DNA of 64,000 bases, from positions 744,001 to 808,000 of the forward strand of contig NZ_JAUUDS010000001.1 of assembly GCF_030678875.1 (NCBI RefSeq), written 5' to 3'. The position numbers were made by a program, and so were the translations under genes. This DNA comes from Sphingomonas aurea. GTDB taxonomy: Bacteria > Pseudomonadota > Alphaproteobacteria > Sphingomonadales > Sphingomonadaceae. Below, one piece after another: positions 52,140-60,800 of the stretch (the stretch's first letter is position 1; each line of letters starts with the position of its first letter). The notes beneath the pieces are model-generated. The model did not search any database. It was not told where the DNA came from and saw only the letters and a list, made by a program, of their open reading frames with translations.

Positions 52140-53438
52140 ATGAACCTTGCGGTTCTGAAGGCGGAGGCGCGTGCGACCGCTCAGCGGCAGCAGGAGCGGC
52201 TTCAGAAGGCGATCGACGAAGACCGCGACCTGACCGCCGAGGAAGAGACGGCCGACGCGGACGACAAGGCCAAGCTGGCGCGCCTGACGGCGCAGATCCA
52301 GCGCGCCGAGCAGGCGATGACGGCCGCAGCTGCGATCGGCGCCACGCCGGCGCAGACGCCGCCTGCCACGGCACCGCCTGCCGGGACCGTTCCGGCACAG
52401 CCGCGCGCGGCCCTCGACAATGGCGGGTTCCGCGACATGGCGGAGTTCGCGCAGGCTGTGCGCTGTGCCAACCCGCAGGCCGGTCAGGGCTTCCGCGTCG
52501 ATGATCGTCTCGCTGCGCCGACGAACGTCCACATGGAGGGTGGCGACGAAATGGGCAGCTATCTCGTGCCGCCCGAGTTCCGCCAGCAGATCACCGACCT
52601 CGTGTTCGGCAACGGCAACGATCCGATCATGGACCTGATCTCGCCCGAGGCGACCGGGGCCAACCGCGTGGTCGGTCTGGGTGACGAGACGACGCCTTGG
52701 GGCAGCACCGGCGTAAAGGCGTTTTGGCGCTCGGAAGCCGAGCAGATGCGCCCGACGCGCTCGCAACTCACCCCGCGCGAGACCAAGCTGAACGAGGTCT
52801 ACGCGTTCGTGCTGGCGACCGAGGAGCTGCTGCAGGATGCGCCGCGCGTTGCCGGGCTGCTGACCAACCATGCCTCGGCCGCCATCCGCTGGACCGTCGC
52901 CGATGCGTTCATGTATGGCGACGGCGTTGACAAGCCGCTCGGCTGGATGGCCTCGCCGGCCGCCATTACCGTCGCCAAGGATGCCGGTCAGGCCGCGGCG
53001 ACGATCTCGCGCTTCAACATCGCCCGCATGTTCGCGCGCATGATCCAGCCGAGTGGTGCCAGCTGGCTCGCCAACAGCGAGATCCTGCCCTCGCTAATGG
53101 AGATCGCCTCGCAGGCCGGCCAGCCGCTCTGGTATCCGAACTATCAGGATGCGCCCGGTGGCACGCTCCTCGGCCGCCCGATCATCTTCAACGAGCACTC
53201 GCGCTCGCTCGGTCAGCGGGGCGACATCCAGTTCGTCAATCCGAACGGGTATGAGGCCTTTCGCCGCCAGAACGCGGCTACCTTCGCCGAGTCGATCCAC
53301 CTCTACTTCGATTACGCGCTCACCGCGTACCGCTGGATGTTCCGGATTGGCGGGCAGCCGGTGCTCTCGAAGCCGGTGCCGATGGCGAACAGCCAGACAA
53401 CCAAGTCCCACTTCGTCACGCTCGCCGAGCGGGCCTGA
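52140..53438 (+). CDS. Major capsid protein (HK97 fold)
   Basis: This 432-residue capsid protein has about 105 N-terminal residues forming a coiled-coil scaffold (delta) domain (KAEARATAQRQQERLQKAID) with a Pro/Ala-rich linker. The HK97 core begins near GGDEMGSYLVPPEFRQQI and includes TRSQLTPRETKLNEVYAFV and DAFMYGDGVDKPLGWM. The protease encoded just upstream probably cuts near the linker. The start at 52140 follows AAGAAGG. Confidence 0.94.
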   Translation: MNLAVLKAEARATAQRQQERLQKAIDEDRDLTAEEETADADDKAKLARLTAQIQRAEQAMTAAAAIGATPAQTPPATAPPAGTVPAQPRAALDNGGFRDMAEFAQAVRCANPQAGQGFRVDDRLAAPTNVHMEGGDEMGSYLVPPEFRQQITDLVFGNGNDPIMDLISPEATGANRVVGLGDETTPWGSTGVKAFWRSEAEQMRPTRSQLTPRETKLNEVYAFVLATEELLQDAPRVAGLLTNHASAAIRWTVADAFMYGDGVDKPLGWMASPAAITVAKDAGQAAATISRFNIARMFARMIQPSGASWLANSEILPSLMEIASQAGQPLWYPNYQDAPGGTLLGRPIIFNEHSRSLGQRGDIQFVNPNGYEAFRRQNAATFAESIHLYFDYALTAYRWMFRIGGQPVLSKPVPMANSQTTKSHFVTLAERA

Positions 53439-53455
53439 TCCACAGGAGAAACGGC

Positions 53456-53902
53456 ATGTCCAAGAACCTCAATCTGTCCTCGCGCATCGGCGTAATCGGG
53501 AGCATCAGCCCCCGGTCCGCCGGCGTGGGGACGCTCACCACGCCTTGGCTCGACATGCAGTCGCTCTTCACCGTCATGGCGGTGCTGGCGATTGGCGCTT
53601 TCGGAGCCAACGCCACGGTCGACGCTCAGATCGAGCAGGCGACTGACGGTAACGGTGCGGGTGCCAAGCCGGTGCCCGGTAGCCAGATCACGCAGCTGGT
53701 GGCTGCGGGCGGCAACGACCGGCAGGCGCAGATCGATCTCCGCCAGGAGGATTTCGACAAGAACGCCGGCTACCGCTTCTTCCGCCTGTCGGTGACGGTC
53801 GGCGGAGCCGCGACGCTGCTCGCCGCCTCGCTGGTGGGCGCCGACTTCCGGCAGGGCACCGGCACCCGCAACGTGGCGGCGTCCGTCGCCCAGACCATCT
53901 GA
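53456..53902 (+). CDS. Phage head-associated hypothetical protein
   Basis: This 148-residue protein has a hydrophobic mid-N-terminal segment (SLFTVMAVLAIGAFG) and beta-rich C-terminus (FFRLSVTVGGAATLLAASLVG). It directly follows the capsid gene after AGGAG. A head stabilisation or decoration role fits the position, but no family is recognised. Confidence 0.75.
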   Translation: MSKNLNLSSRIGVIGSISPRSAGVGTLTTPWLDMQSLFTVMAVLAIGAFGANATVDAQIEQATDGNGAGAKPVPGSQITQLVAAGGNDRQAQIDLRQEDFDKNAGYRFFRLSVTVGGAATLLAASLVGADFRQGTGTRNVAASVAQTI

Positions 53903-53913
53903 GGAGGCGCGCC

Positions 53914-54591
53914 ATGATCGAGTTCCTGCAGGACTACACCACCGAAGCGCTCCCGCCGGAAAGCTTCAAGAGGGGCGATCGCGTCGAGCGCTCGGACGAG
54001 AGCGAGATGTACTTCGTCGGCCGGGGCCTCGCCGCCTTCCTCCACGACGGCAAGCTCGTCGATGCCGATTACCGCCCGGTTGTCGTGACCGAGACGGTCG
54101 TCGAGATCGTGCAGCCCGGCAATCGCCGCTTGGACGCCGCGGTTCGTGCCGGCGAGGTCATGACGGGTCAGCCGCCCCGCGCCTCGTCCGGTCCCGGCGC
54201 GGCCTTCGTCGAGCCGGCGACCGGGACCGTTGGCGCGCCGCCCGTCGTCCTTGAAGCCGAAATCGAGCGGCTGAAGGAAGAGATCGAGCGGCTGGGCGGT
54301 GAGGTGCTGAACGGTGCCGACCTGTTCCGTGACATGAACAATTCGCATGTCGCGCGGGCGGACGAACTCCTCGCGGATGTGCAGCGCATCACCGCGGAGC
54401 GGGACCGGGCCGACGAGAAGCTGGCCGCAGCAAATGAGCGCATCACCGAGACCGAGCAGCAGTTCGAAAACTCGAAGAGCGATCTGTCGGCTGCTAACTC
54501 GCGCATTGCCGAGCTGGAGCAGCAGCTGGGGGACGCTACGGCGCCTCAGGCAGAAGCGACGCAGCCTGCAGGCGCGAAGAAGCGCGGCTGA
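53914..54591 (+). CDS. Phage structural-module protein with C-terminal coiled coil
   Basis: This is a 225-residue protein. The N-terminal half is compact (ESFKRGDRVERSDESEMYFVG). The C-terminal half is a long coiled coil (LEAEIERLKEEIERLGGE; ERDRADEKLAAANERITE; SRIAELEQQLG) and ends with a basic tip. Its function is unknown. It lies between the capsid and connector genes. Confidence 0.75.
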   Translation: MIEFLQDYTTEALPPESFKRGDRVERSDESEMYFVGRGLAAFLHDGKLVDADYRPVVVTETVVEIVQPGNRRLDAAVRAGEVMTGQPPRASSGPGAAFVEPATGTVGAPPVVLEAEIERLKEEIERLGGEVLNGADLFRDMNNSHVARADELLADVQRITAERDRADEKLAAANERITETEQQFENSKSDLSAANSRIAELEQQLGDATAPQAEATQPAGAKKRG

Positions 54592-54645
54592 GCCCGGGCG
54601 GGGTTGCACCGTCGGCCCCGCCCCATTTCCGCGAAGGGTCTCGTG

Positions 54646-54948
54646 ATGCTGGGAGAGCCGATCACGCTCGAACAGGCCAAGCAGCAGTTGAAGCTGGAGG
54701 CTGACGACGTCGAGCAGGATGGCCGCATTGCGCTGCTGATCCCCGCAGCCCGGCGTGCGATCGAGAATGCAACGGGGCTCGTCATCGTTGGTGATGGCAT
54801 CACCATGAACCCGGCAGACGCGCCCGTCATCGTCCTGGCGATGCTGCTGCAGGTGGACGATTGGTTCACCAACGGTGTTACCGGCGAGAAGGTGTCGGCA
54901 CCCGTTGCGGCCGTCCTCGGCCCGCTCCGCACCTGGGTGATGCGGTGA
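54646..54948 (+). CDS. Head-tail connector protein (gp6-like)
   Basis: This 100-residue helical protein matches the HK97 gp6-type head-tail connector (TLEQAKQQLKLEADDVEQDG, LIPAARRAIENATG, APVIVLAMLLQVDDWFTNG). It would form the ring beneath the portal. The start at 54646 follows GAAGGG; the GTG three bases upstream is an alternative. Its stop overlaps the next gene by GTGA. Confidence 0.88.
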   Translation: MLGEPITLEQAKQQLKLEADDVEQDGRIALLIPAARRAIENATGLVIVGDGITMNPADAPVIVLAMLLQVDDWFTNGVTGEKVSAPVAAVLGPLRTWVMR

Positions 54949-55289
54949 TCCCGCGCAGCAAGCTGAACACTCGGCTGATCGTTCAGCGCAAGGTAGCCGA
55001 TGACGCGCTGGATGGTGCCGGCGCCGACGAATGGGTGCCCGTGCGAACGGTCTGGGCTGAAGTCCTCGACGATCTCCCTAGCCGGGCCGAGAGGCAGGAT
55101 GGAGGCTTCACCTCCGCCGTCTGGCGCGCGCGTGTCCGAATGGACCGCCGTTCGGATATCACCGCCGCGATGCGCTTCGTCGGGCGCGATCGGATAATGG
55201 AGATCGTGTCCGGTCCGGCACTCGTGGAGAACCCGCGCTGCGTCGAGTTCATGGTCGAGGAATACAACGGCGCGGGTCGTCGCGCCTGA
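54945..55289 (+). CDS. Head closure protein
   Basis: This 114-residue beta-rich protein has the SPP1 gp16-like pattern (VWAEVLDDLPSRAERQDGG, RVRMDRRSDITAAMRFVGRD, MEIVSGPALVENPRCVEFMVEEY). It plugs the capsid after packaging. It starts with GTG at 54945 in the stop of the connector gene. Its stop overlaps the next start. Confidence 0.88.
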   Translation: MIPRSKLNTRLIVQRKVADDALDGAGADEWVPVRTVWAEVLDDLPSRAERQDGGFTSAVWRARVRMDRRSDITAAMRFVGRDRIMEIVSGPALVENPRCVEFMVEEYNGAGRRA

Positions 55290-55771
55290 TGCCCACCGTA
55301 AAGGGTCGCGAAGAGGTTGCGGCGTTCTTCGACACCCTGCCAGTCGAGATCGAGAACAAGCTCTTGCGCGGCGCGGCGCGGGCCGGTGCGAACGTCATCG
55401 CCGACGAGGCGAAGGAACGCACCTGGTCTGACGACATCCGCGACGGGTTAAAGGTCCGGACGCGGGCAGCAACGGACAAGGTGAGCGGTGTCGTGACCGT
55501 CGTGGGACATTGGCCGCGCGCCCTGGCGACATGGGCCGAGTACGGCACCGACCCGCACGTCATCACGACCCGTCGGGGCACGCTGGCGATCGAGGATGTC
55601 CCGATCGGCCGCAGCGTTCGCCATCCGGGCGCGCGCAAAGAGCCGTTCCTCCGACCGGCGCTCGACATCAAACTCGGCGAGGCGGTCGCCGCGGCGCAGG
55701 CATACATCAACGCGCGCGTCACGTCTGGCGGCATCGTCGGCGCCGACGACACCGGAGACGATGAGGAATGA
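55289..55771 (+). CDS. Tail completion protein (HK97 gp10-like)
   Basis: This 160-residue protein resembles HK97 gp10 (LRGAARAGANVIADEAKERT, TVVGHWPRALATWAEYGTD, ARKEPFLRPALD). It helps join the head to the tail. Both ends overlap neighbours (TGATG and ATGA), showing tight coupling in the late operon. Confidence 0.88.
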   Translation: MPTVKGREEVAAFFDTLPVEIENKLLRGAARAGANVIADEAKERTWSDDIRDGLKVRTRAATDKVSGVVTVVGHWPRALATWAEYGTDPHVITTRRGTLAIEDVPIGRSVRHPGARKEPFLRPALDIKLGEAVAAAQAYINARVTSGGIVGADDTGDDEE

Positions 55772-56166
55772 ACGGCGTCGACATCATCGGCCAGCTGCTG
55801 CGCGGCTACGCACCGCTCATCGCGATCTGGCCGGCAGGCAGCATCAAGGCCGGCGCTCTGGCTGAAGGCCAGCTCGGGATCGTGGTGCGCTCGATCAGCA
55901 TCACCGATCAGCAGCCGCTCGCCTGGGAGCCGACGGTCCGCTCGACCGAGCGGGTGTCCGTCACCGTACGCGCGCAGACCTACCGCGATCAGGTCGCCAC
56001 GATGAAGCTGATCCGCCGCGCCTGCACCAGCGTCGTCGCCGATGCGATCGGCGATGCGCGCCGAATCTCGGTGCTGACCGCCGGCACGGGGCCCGACGTG
56101 AACGGTCCCGGCAACACCTTCGAGCAGGCGCAGGATTTCCGCGTCAGCTTCGATGCCCCCGCCTGA
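55768..56166 (+). CDS. Tail terminator protein (DUF3168-like)
   Basis: This 132-residue protein looks like DUF3168, the tail terminator family (IIGQLLRGYAPLIAIWPAGSI, VSITVRAQTYRDQVATMKLIRRA-like central strand, C-terminal FRVSFDAPA). It caps the tail tube at the head-proximal end. It starts in an ATGA overlap with the gp10-like gene. Confidence 0.85.
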   Translation: MNGVDIIGQLLRGYAPLIAIWPAGSIKAGALAEGQLGIVVRSISITDQQPLAWEPTVRSTERVSVTVRAQTYRDQVATMKLIRRACTSVVADAIGDARRISVLTAGTGPDVNGPGNTFEQAQDFRVSFDAPA

Positions 56167-56178
56167 AGGAGAACAACC

Positions 56179-56373
56179 ATGGCGATCAAGAAGCCCCTCT
56201 ACGCCACCCGCGATTTCAACGATGCCGGCACGACCCGCACCTTCGAGCGCGGCGCTGAGCTGAAGAAGTGCACGGACGGCGAACTGCTGAACTACAAGGC
56301 TGCCGGCCTCGCTTCCGAAGAGAAGCCGAAGGACGCGCCCGCCCCGGCGACCGGCGACGAGCCCACCGCCTGA
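56179..56373 (+). CDS. Small tail-module hypothetical protein
   Basis: This 64-residue charged protein has a beta-type core (YATRDFNDAGTTRTFERGAEL) and a flexible acidic tail (PKDAPAPATGDEPTA). GAAGGAG precedes the ATG. It shares its position with small proteins in other phages between the terminator and the tail tube; function unknown. Confidence 0.75.
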   Translation: MAIKKPLYATRDFNDAGTTRTFERGAELKKCTDGELLNYKAAGLASEEKPKDAPAPATGDEPTA

Positions 56374-56440
56374 CCGCCTTTCCTGCCCGCGACAGGACTG
56401 CCCCGCCGGCCACGCCGGCTTGCCATCTGGAGAATAGAAC

Positions 56441-56890
56441 ATGGCATCCACGACTGCGGCGGGCACGAAGCTCGCCATCTCCGCGGGCATCCCTGCTGCG
56501 CAGACGACCACCGCCTATGAGGCGCTGACCTACACGACCATCGCTGGTGTCGAGCAGATCGGCACCTTCGGTGCTGCGACCGAGGTCGTAACCTTCACGC
56601 CTCTCGATGGGCCGGTCGAGAAGTACAAGGGTCCGACCAACTACGGCCAGCTGCAGCCGACCATCAAGGTCGACGATGCCGACGCCGGACAGACCCTGCT
56701 GCGCACCGCGTCCGCGCCGGACCAGAACGGCCTGTACGCGACCAAGATCACGAAGCCCGACGGCACACTCGGCTTCTGCCAGGTGCGTGTCTTCGGGTTC
56801 CCGGAGACGATCGGCGCCGCCAACAGCATCATCACCGCCCAGCCGGTGATGGAGATCAACACGCCGATCCTGAAGAAGGCGGCAGCCTGA
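56441..56890 (+). CDS. Major tail tube protein
   Basis: This 149-residue beta-sandwich protein resembles siphovirus tail tube subunits (TTAAGTKLAISAGIPAAQTT, VVTFTPLDGPVEKYKG, FPETIGAANSIITAQPVMEIN). It would polymerise around the tape measure. TGGAGA precedes the ATG. Confidence 0.87.
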   Translation: MASTTAAGTKLAISAGIPAAQTTTAYEALTYTTIAGVEQIGTFGAATEVVTFTPLDGPVEKYKGPTNYGQLQPTIKVDDADAGQTLLRTASAPDQNGLYATKITKPDGTLGFCQVRVFGFPETIGAANSIITAQPVMEINTPILKKAAA

Positions 56891-56985
56891 TCAACCCTCT
56901 TCCGGCCCAGCCGGAACCCTCGCGCCGTCCGCCCCGCCATCGCGGGTGACGGGCGGGCGGCGCACCCTCCCGCGAAGGACCAACC

Positions 56986-57396
56986 ATGGATATTTCAGCT
57001 CTCGAAGTCGACGACACCGCCCCGATCCACGTCAAGAACGCCAAGGGCGAGCCGCAGTACAAGGAGGACGGTACGCCGATCCGGATCGTCGTCTTCGGAC
57101 CCAGCAGCGACGCCTATGCCCGGCTGGAGACCCGCCAGACGCAGCGGGCCATGAAGCGCCTCGACGACAATGACGGCAAGCGGACCGCGATGGCGCCGGA
57201 GGAGAAGCTCGCACAGACCGCCGAGGATCTGGCTGATATCACCCACAGCATCGACGGCTTGGAGAGCGGCGGCAAGACCGGCCGCGAGCTCGCGCTGGCC
57301 ATCTACGGCAATCGCCGGCTCGGCCATATCACCAATCAGGTGACCGCCAAGCTGGGTGACTGGGGAAACTTCGCGCCCGCGTCGCCGACGGGCTGA
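56986..57396 (+). CDS. Tail assembly chaperone G-like protein
   Basis: This 136-residue protein lies between tail tube and tape measure genes, the fixed place of the siphovirus tail chaperone. It is mixed-charge, with EEKLAQTAEDLADITHSIDG in the middle. Near its end lies the slippery heptamer GGGAAAC (57363-57369) in the correct G-GGA-AAC phase, so some ribosomes should shift to the -1 frame and extend the protein with the next ORF. Confidence 0.88.
   Translation: MDISALEVDDTAPIHVKNAKGEPQYKEDGTPIRIVVFGPSSDAYARLETRQTQRAMKRLDDNDGKRTAMAPEEKLAQTAEDLADITHSIDGLESGGKTGRELALAIYGNRRLGHITNQVTAKLGDWGNFAPASPTG
57363..57369 (+). promoter_or_regulatory. Programmed -1 ribosomal frameshift site (GGGAAAC)
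   Basis: The heptamer is in phase G|GGA|AAC with the G-like frame. After slipping, reading continues in the -1 frame to the stop at 57824. A stem-loop (GCCCG at 57375-57379 with CGGGC at 57389-57393, extended by two pairs) begins 5 nt downstream and could stimulate the shift. Confidence 0.8.
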
Positions 57397-57824
57397 CGCT
57401 CTACGTCCGGCAGATGGCTTGGCTCCACGCCAAGCCTCGGCCGGCTTCGGGCTCGCCTCGGGCAGCCTCATTCGATTTAAGTCGGGCGCTGACCCGGCTC
57501 GATCAGGCGAAGCGATCAGGCGTCGAGCCGCAGATGCCACCTCTCCTCCTCCCCCACATCGTCGATCGGCTGACCGAAGTGGGTCTGACCGGCTCAAACG
57601 GCATGGGCGCGGTTCCTCTCGCCTGGAGCGAGATCAACGAATGGGCGCGAGCAGCCGCCTTCCGCGTTTCCGCCTGGGAGAAGCGGCTGATCCGCGCACT
57701 GTCCGTCGCCTATGTCGCGGAGAGCCACCGCGCCGAGGACGACACCTGCCCGCCTCCGTGGCTCGGCGAAGCCACCGACGCCACGATCGCGGCCGAGATC
57801 GCCGCCCTCGACCTGCTCTTCTAA
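57369..57824 (+). CDS. T-like extension of the tail chaperone (expressed by -1 frameshift)
   Basis: This frame is open from a stop at 57357 through the slippery site to 57824. It would add 151 residues to 128 from the G-like frame, giving a 279-residue GT fusion. An internal ATG at 57414 could instead start a 136-residue product, but no ribosome binding site is seen. The segment is helical and Trp-rich (SEINEWARAAAFRVSAWEKRL). GT proteins bridge tail tube subunits and the tape measure. Confidence 0.8.
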   Translation, partial: LRARVADGLTLYVRQMAWLHAKPRPASGSPRAASFDLSRALTRLDQAKRSGVEPQMPPLLLPHIVDRLTEVGLTGSNGMGAVPLAWSEINEWARAAAFRVSAWEKRLIRALSVAYVAESHRAEDDTCPPPWLGEATDATIAAEIAALDLLF

Positions 57825-57854
57825 CCCACCACTGCCAGCCCGGAGGCCTGTATC

Positions 57855-60800
57855 ATGAGTGTAGGAGCGCCCGCGCTGGAAGTCGGGCTCGACATCGTCA
57901 CCACGAACTCGATGGGGGAGATCGAGCAGGTTCGTCGCGCCTTCAACGAGGCTGCCGGCGAGGTGATCGCCGGCGCCAGCAACATGGAGCGTGCCACCAC
58001 CAACGTCGTCAGGCTCGGCTCGTCGATCGCCGAATTCCGCGCGCTTGGCACCGAGGCGACGCGCACGGACGCGGCGGTCAAGCGGTCGGCCGAGCAGATG
58101 ACGTTCGCGCTGAACCGCTCGATCGCCGAGTTCGGCAAATCGCGTGCGGAACTGCGAGACATCAGGGCCGAAATGAAGGCGGCAGCGGCCGACGACATCG
58201 GCCTGGCGGGAGTGGCGGCGGAGTTGCGTGCTGCGGCTGCCACGCTCGGTGAGTTGGAGCAGGGGCAGCGCCGTGCCGCCAACGGGTTCGAGATGTTCGA
58301 GGCCCATGCCCGCAAGATGGCGCAAGCCGCGCGCGACGCCGCGGAGGCAGAGGCGCTGATTGCCCGCGAGGCCAACCAGGTGCGCGCCGCGCTCGATCCC
58401 ATGTTTCTGGCACAGCAGAAGTTCGACACCGAGATGGAGCGCGCCGATCGCCTGCTCGCAGCCGGTGCCCTGCACCAGCGAGAGTATGCGCAGGAGGTCC
58501 AGCGGGCCCGCGACGCGCTCAACCAGCACGCCCGCCTCGTCGGCGGTGCGACCGGCGGGACCAACGCCCTCGACGAGGCCACCCGCCGGCTCGGGGTGAC
58601 GCAGCGCTTCACGGCCTCTGAGGTGCTGAACCTGTCGCGCCAGTTCCAGGACATCGGCGTCACCGCGGCGATGGGCATGAACCCGCTCATGATTCTCGTG
58701 CAGCAGGGGCCGCAGATCTACGACGTGCTGGAGCAGGCGAAGGCGCGCGGCGTCAGCGCAGGCGCAGCGCTGAAGCAGATGGGCTCGGACGCGGTGACCT
58801 ATGGCGTCACCGGCTTCGGCCGGCTGGCGGCCTTCATCACCCCTGCCAACCTTGCCATGGCTGGCACCGCTGTGGCTGCGATGGCGGTGGCTCGCTCGAT
58901 CGGCTCCTATGGTGCCGCGATCCAGCAGTTCGAGGCCAGCGCGACCGGGTTGGGGCGTGCGTCAGGACAGACCGCCGAACAGCTGGAGGCTATCTCCGAG
59001 GCTGCCGCGACGCTCGGCAACCGGTCGCTCAGCGGCGCGCGCGACAGCGTCAACGCCTTCGTGGCTGCCGGCATTCAAGGCTCGGCCACCCTCACCATGC
59101 TGGCGGCAGACGTCGACCGGTACGCCAAGTTGACTGGCCAAGACGCGCCGGCGGCACAGGCGGCGCTCGCCGAGGCCATCAAGGATCCGGCGCGGGCGGC
59201 AGACACCTTCACACAGCAGCTGGGCCTGCTGACCGGTGCCCAGTACGAGCATATCCGCCAGCTGGCCGCGATGGGTGAAGGTGAGCGCGCAGCGGCCGAG
59301 CTCACCCGCATCCTGTCGCGCGATCTCGCCGCCAATGCCACCGAGACGACTGGCCTCGCCCATTACATGGATCTGCTCGGCGCCACGGTCGCCGGGGTGT
59401 CGACGATGTTCGGCCGCCTCGATCAGCGCATCAAGGCGGCGGGCGCCTCCTATGACGCATGGCTGAAGCGGAACGTCGGCGGGTGGGCGGTCGATCTGCT
59501 CGGCACCGGCAACAAGGAGCCCGGCGCCGGCAACGCCAATGCGGGCCGCAACCAGGATCAGATCGCGGCGCTGAACGCCTCGCAGTCGCTGAACACCACC
59601 GGCATGCGGCAGTACAATGAGCTGCTGGCACAGCAGCGCGTGCTTCAGCGGGGCCTCGCCGACACCACCGGGCTGACCGGTCAGCAGGTGCAGGCGCTCC
59701 GCCACGACTATGCGGCGGTCACCGACACGATCAACGCCAACCGCACCGCCTCGGGCCAGTGGATCTCGACGCAGGAGCGCGCACACATGATCGCGGAGGC
59801 GCAGACCCGCCTCGCCGGCGCCCGCACCCAGGCGGAGAAGGCGGCGGCTCAGCGGCAGATCAAGCGGCTGGAGCTGGGCACACAGGTACTGACCCAGCAG
59901 GAACGCGAGACACAGGCGCTGGACGCGTACAACCGGGTTGCCGACAAGTATGTGAAGCCCAAGACCGATCGACGCGCGGAAACCCTCTTCAACGAGGCCA
60001 AGGCGACCGAGGCGCAGATCCGCAATACCTATGCGCTAGCCGACGCCTATACCGTGTCCGGTGCCGCCTCGCTGGTCGCAGAGGCGCGCGTAAAGGCGGA
60101 GAGCGCGGCGATCCGCAAGCGGGGCGACGTCGAGGCATTCGTCGATCGACAGGTGCGACTGGCAGTCGCCGAGCGCGTGCGGAACGCCGCGCAGAGCACC
60201 GCAGCGATGCGTGACGAGATCGCGATGCAGGACGCCGTCAATCGCGAGGTGGCCGCAGGCAACATCCCGGCCCAGCAGGCCGAGGATCTGCTGCGTCAGC
60301 GTATGGCCGACTTGCCACTGCTCCAGGCCATCAAGGCGGCACATGACCGCAAGGACGTGAAGGGAGAGGAGGAGGCGATAGCCGCTCTCGATGCTCACCG
60401 GATCGCGCAGGACAAGCTCACCGTGTCTCGGCGCAAGGGCGCGCTCGCCACGGCGGTGCAGGCCGGCGACGACCAGCTGGCCTACATGCGCGAGGAATTG
60501 CGTCTCACCGGCGCCACTGAGATTGTGCGAACCCGCTCGCTGGCGATCTTCCGGGCCGAGCAGGAGGCGCGTGGCAAGAACTGGACTGGTCCGGATGCTG
60601 CGAAATGGGTCGAGCAGCAGGGCAAGATCGCTGAAGCGGGCGTGATCAACACGCAGGCGTCCCGCGAGATGAACGACGCGTTGCGCGGAACTGCTGATCT
60701 CTGGGACATCATCGCGGGGAGCGCCAGCAATGCTGCGCGCGGGATGGCGGACGCGTTCGGCGAGGTCGGCCGTAGCATCGGCGACGCTGCTACCATCATG

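Noticed and set aside
57356..58252. 298-codon plus-strand ORF over the chaperone T region and tape measure start
   Set aside because: Arg/Gly-rich third frame; the -1 frame from GGGAAAC explains the region better.
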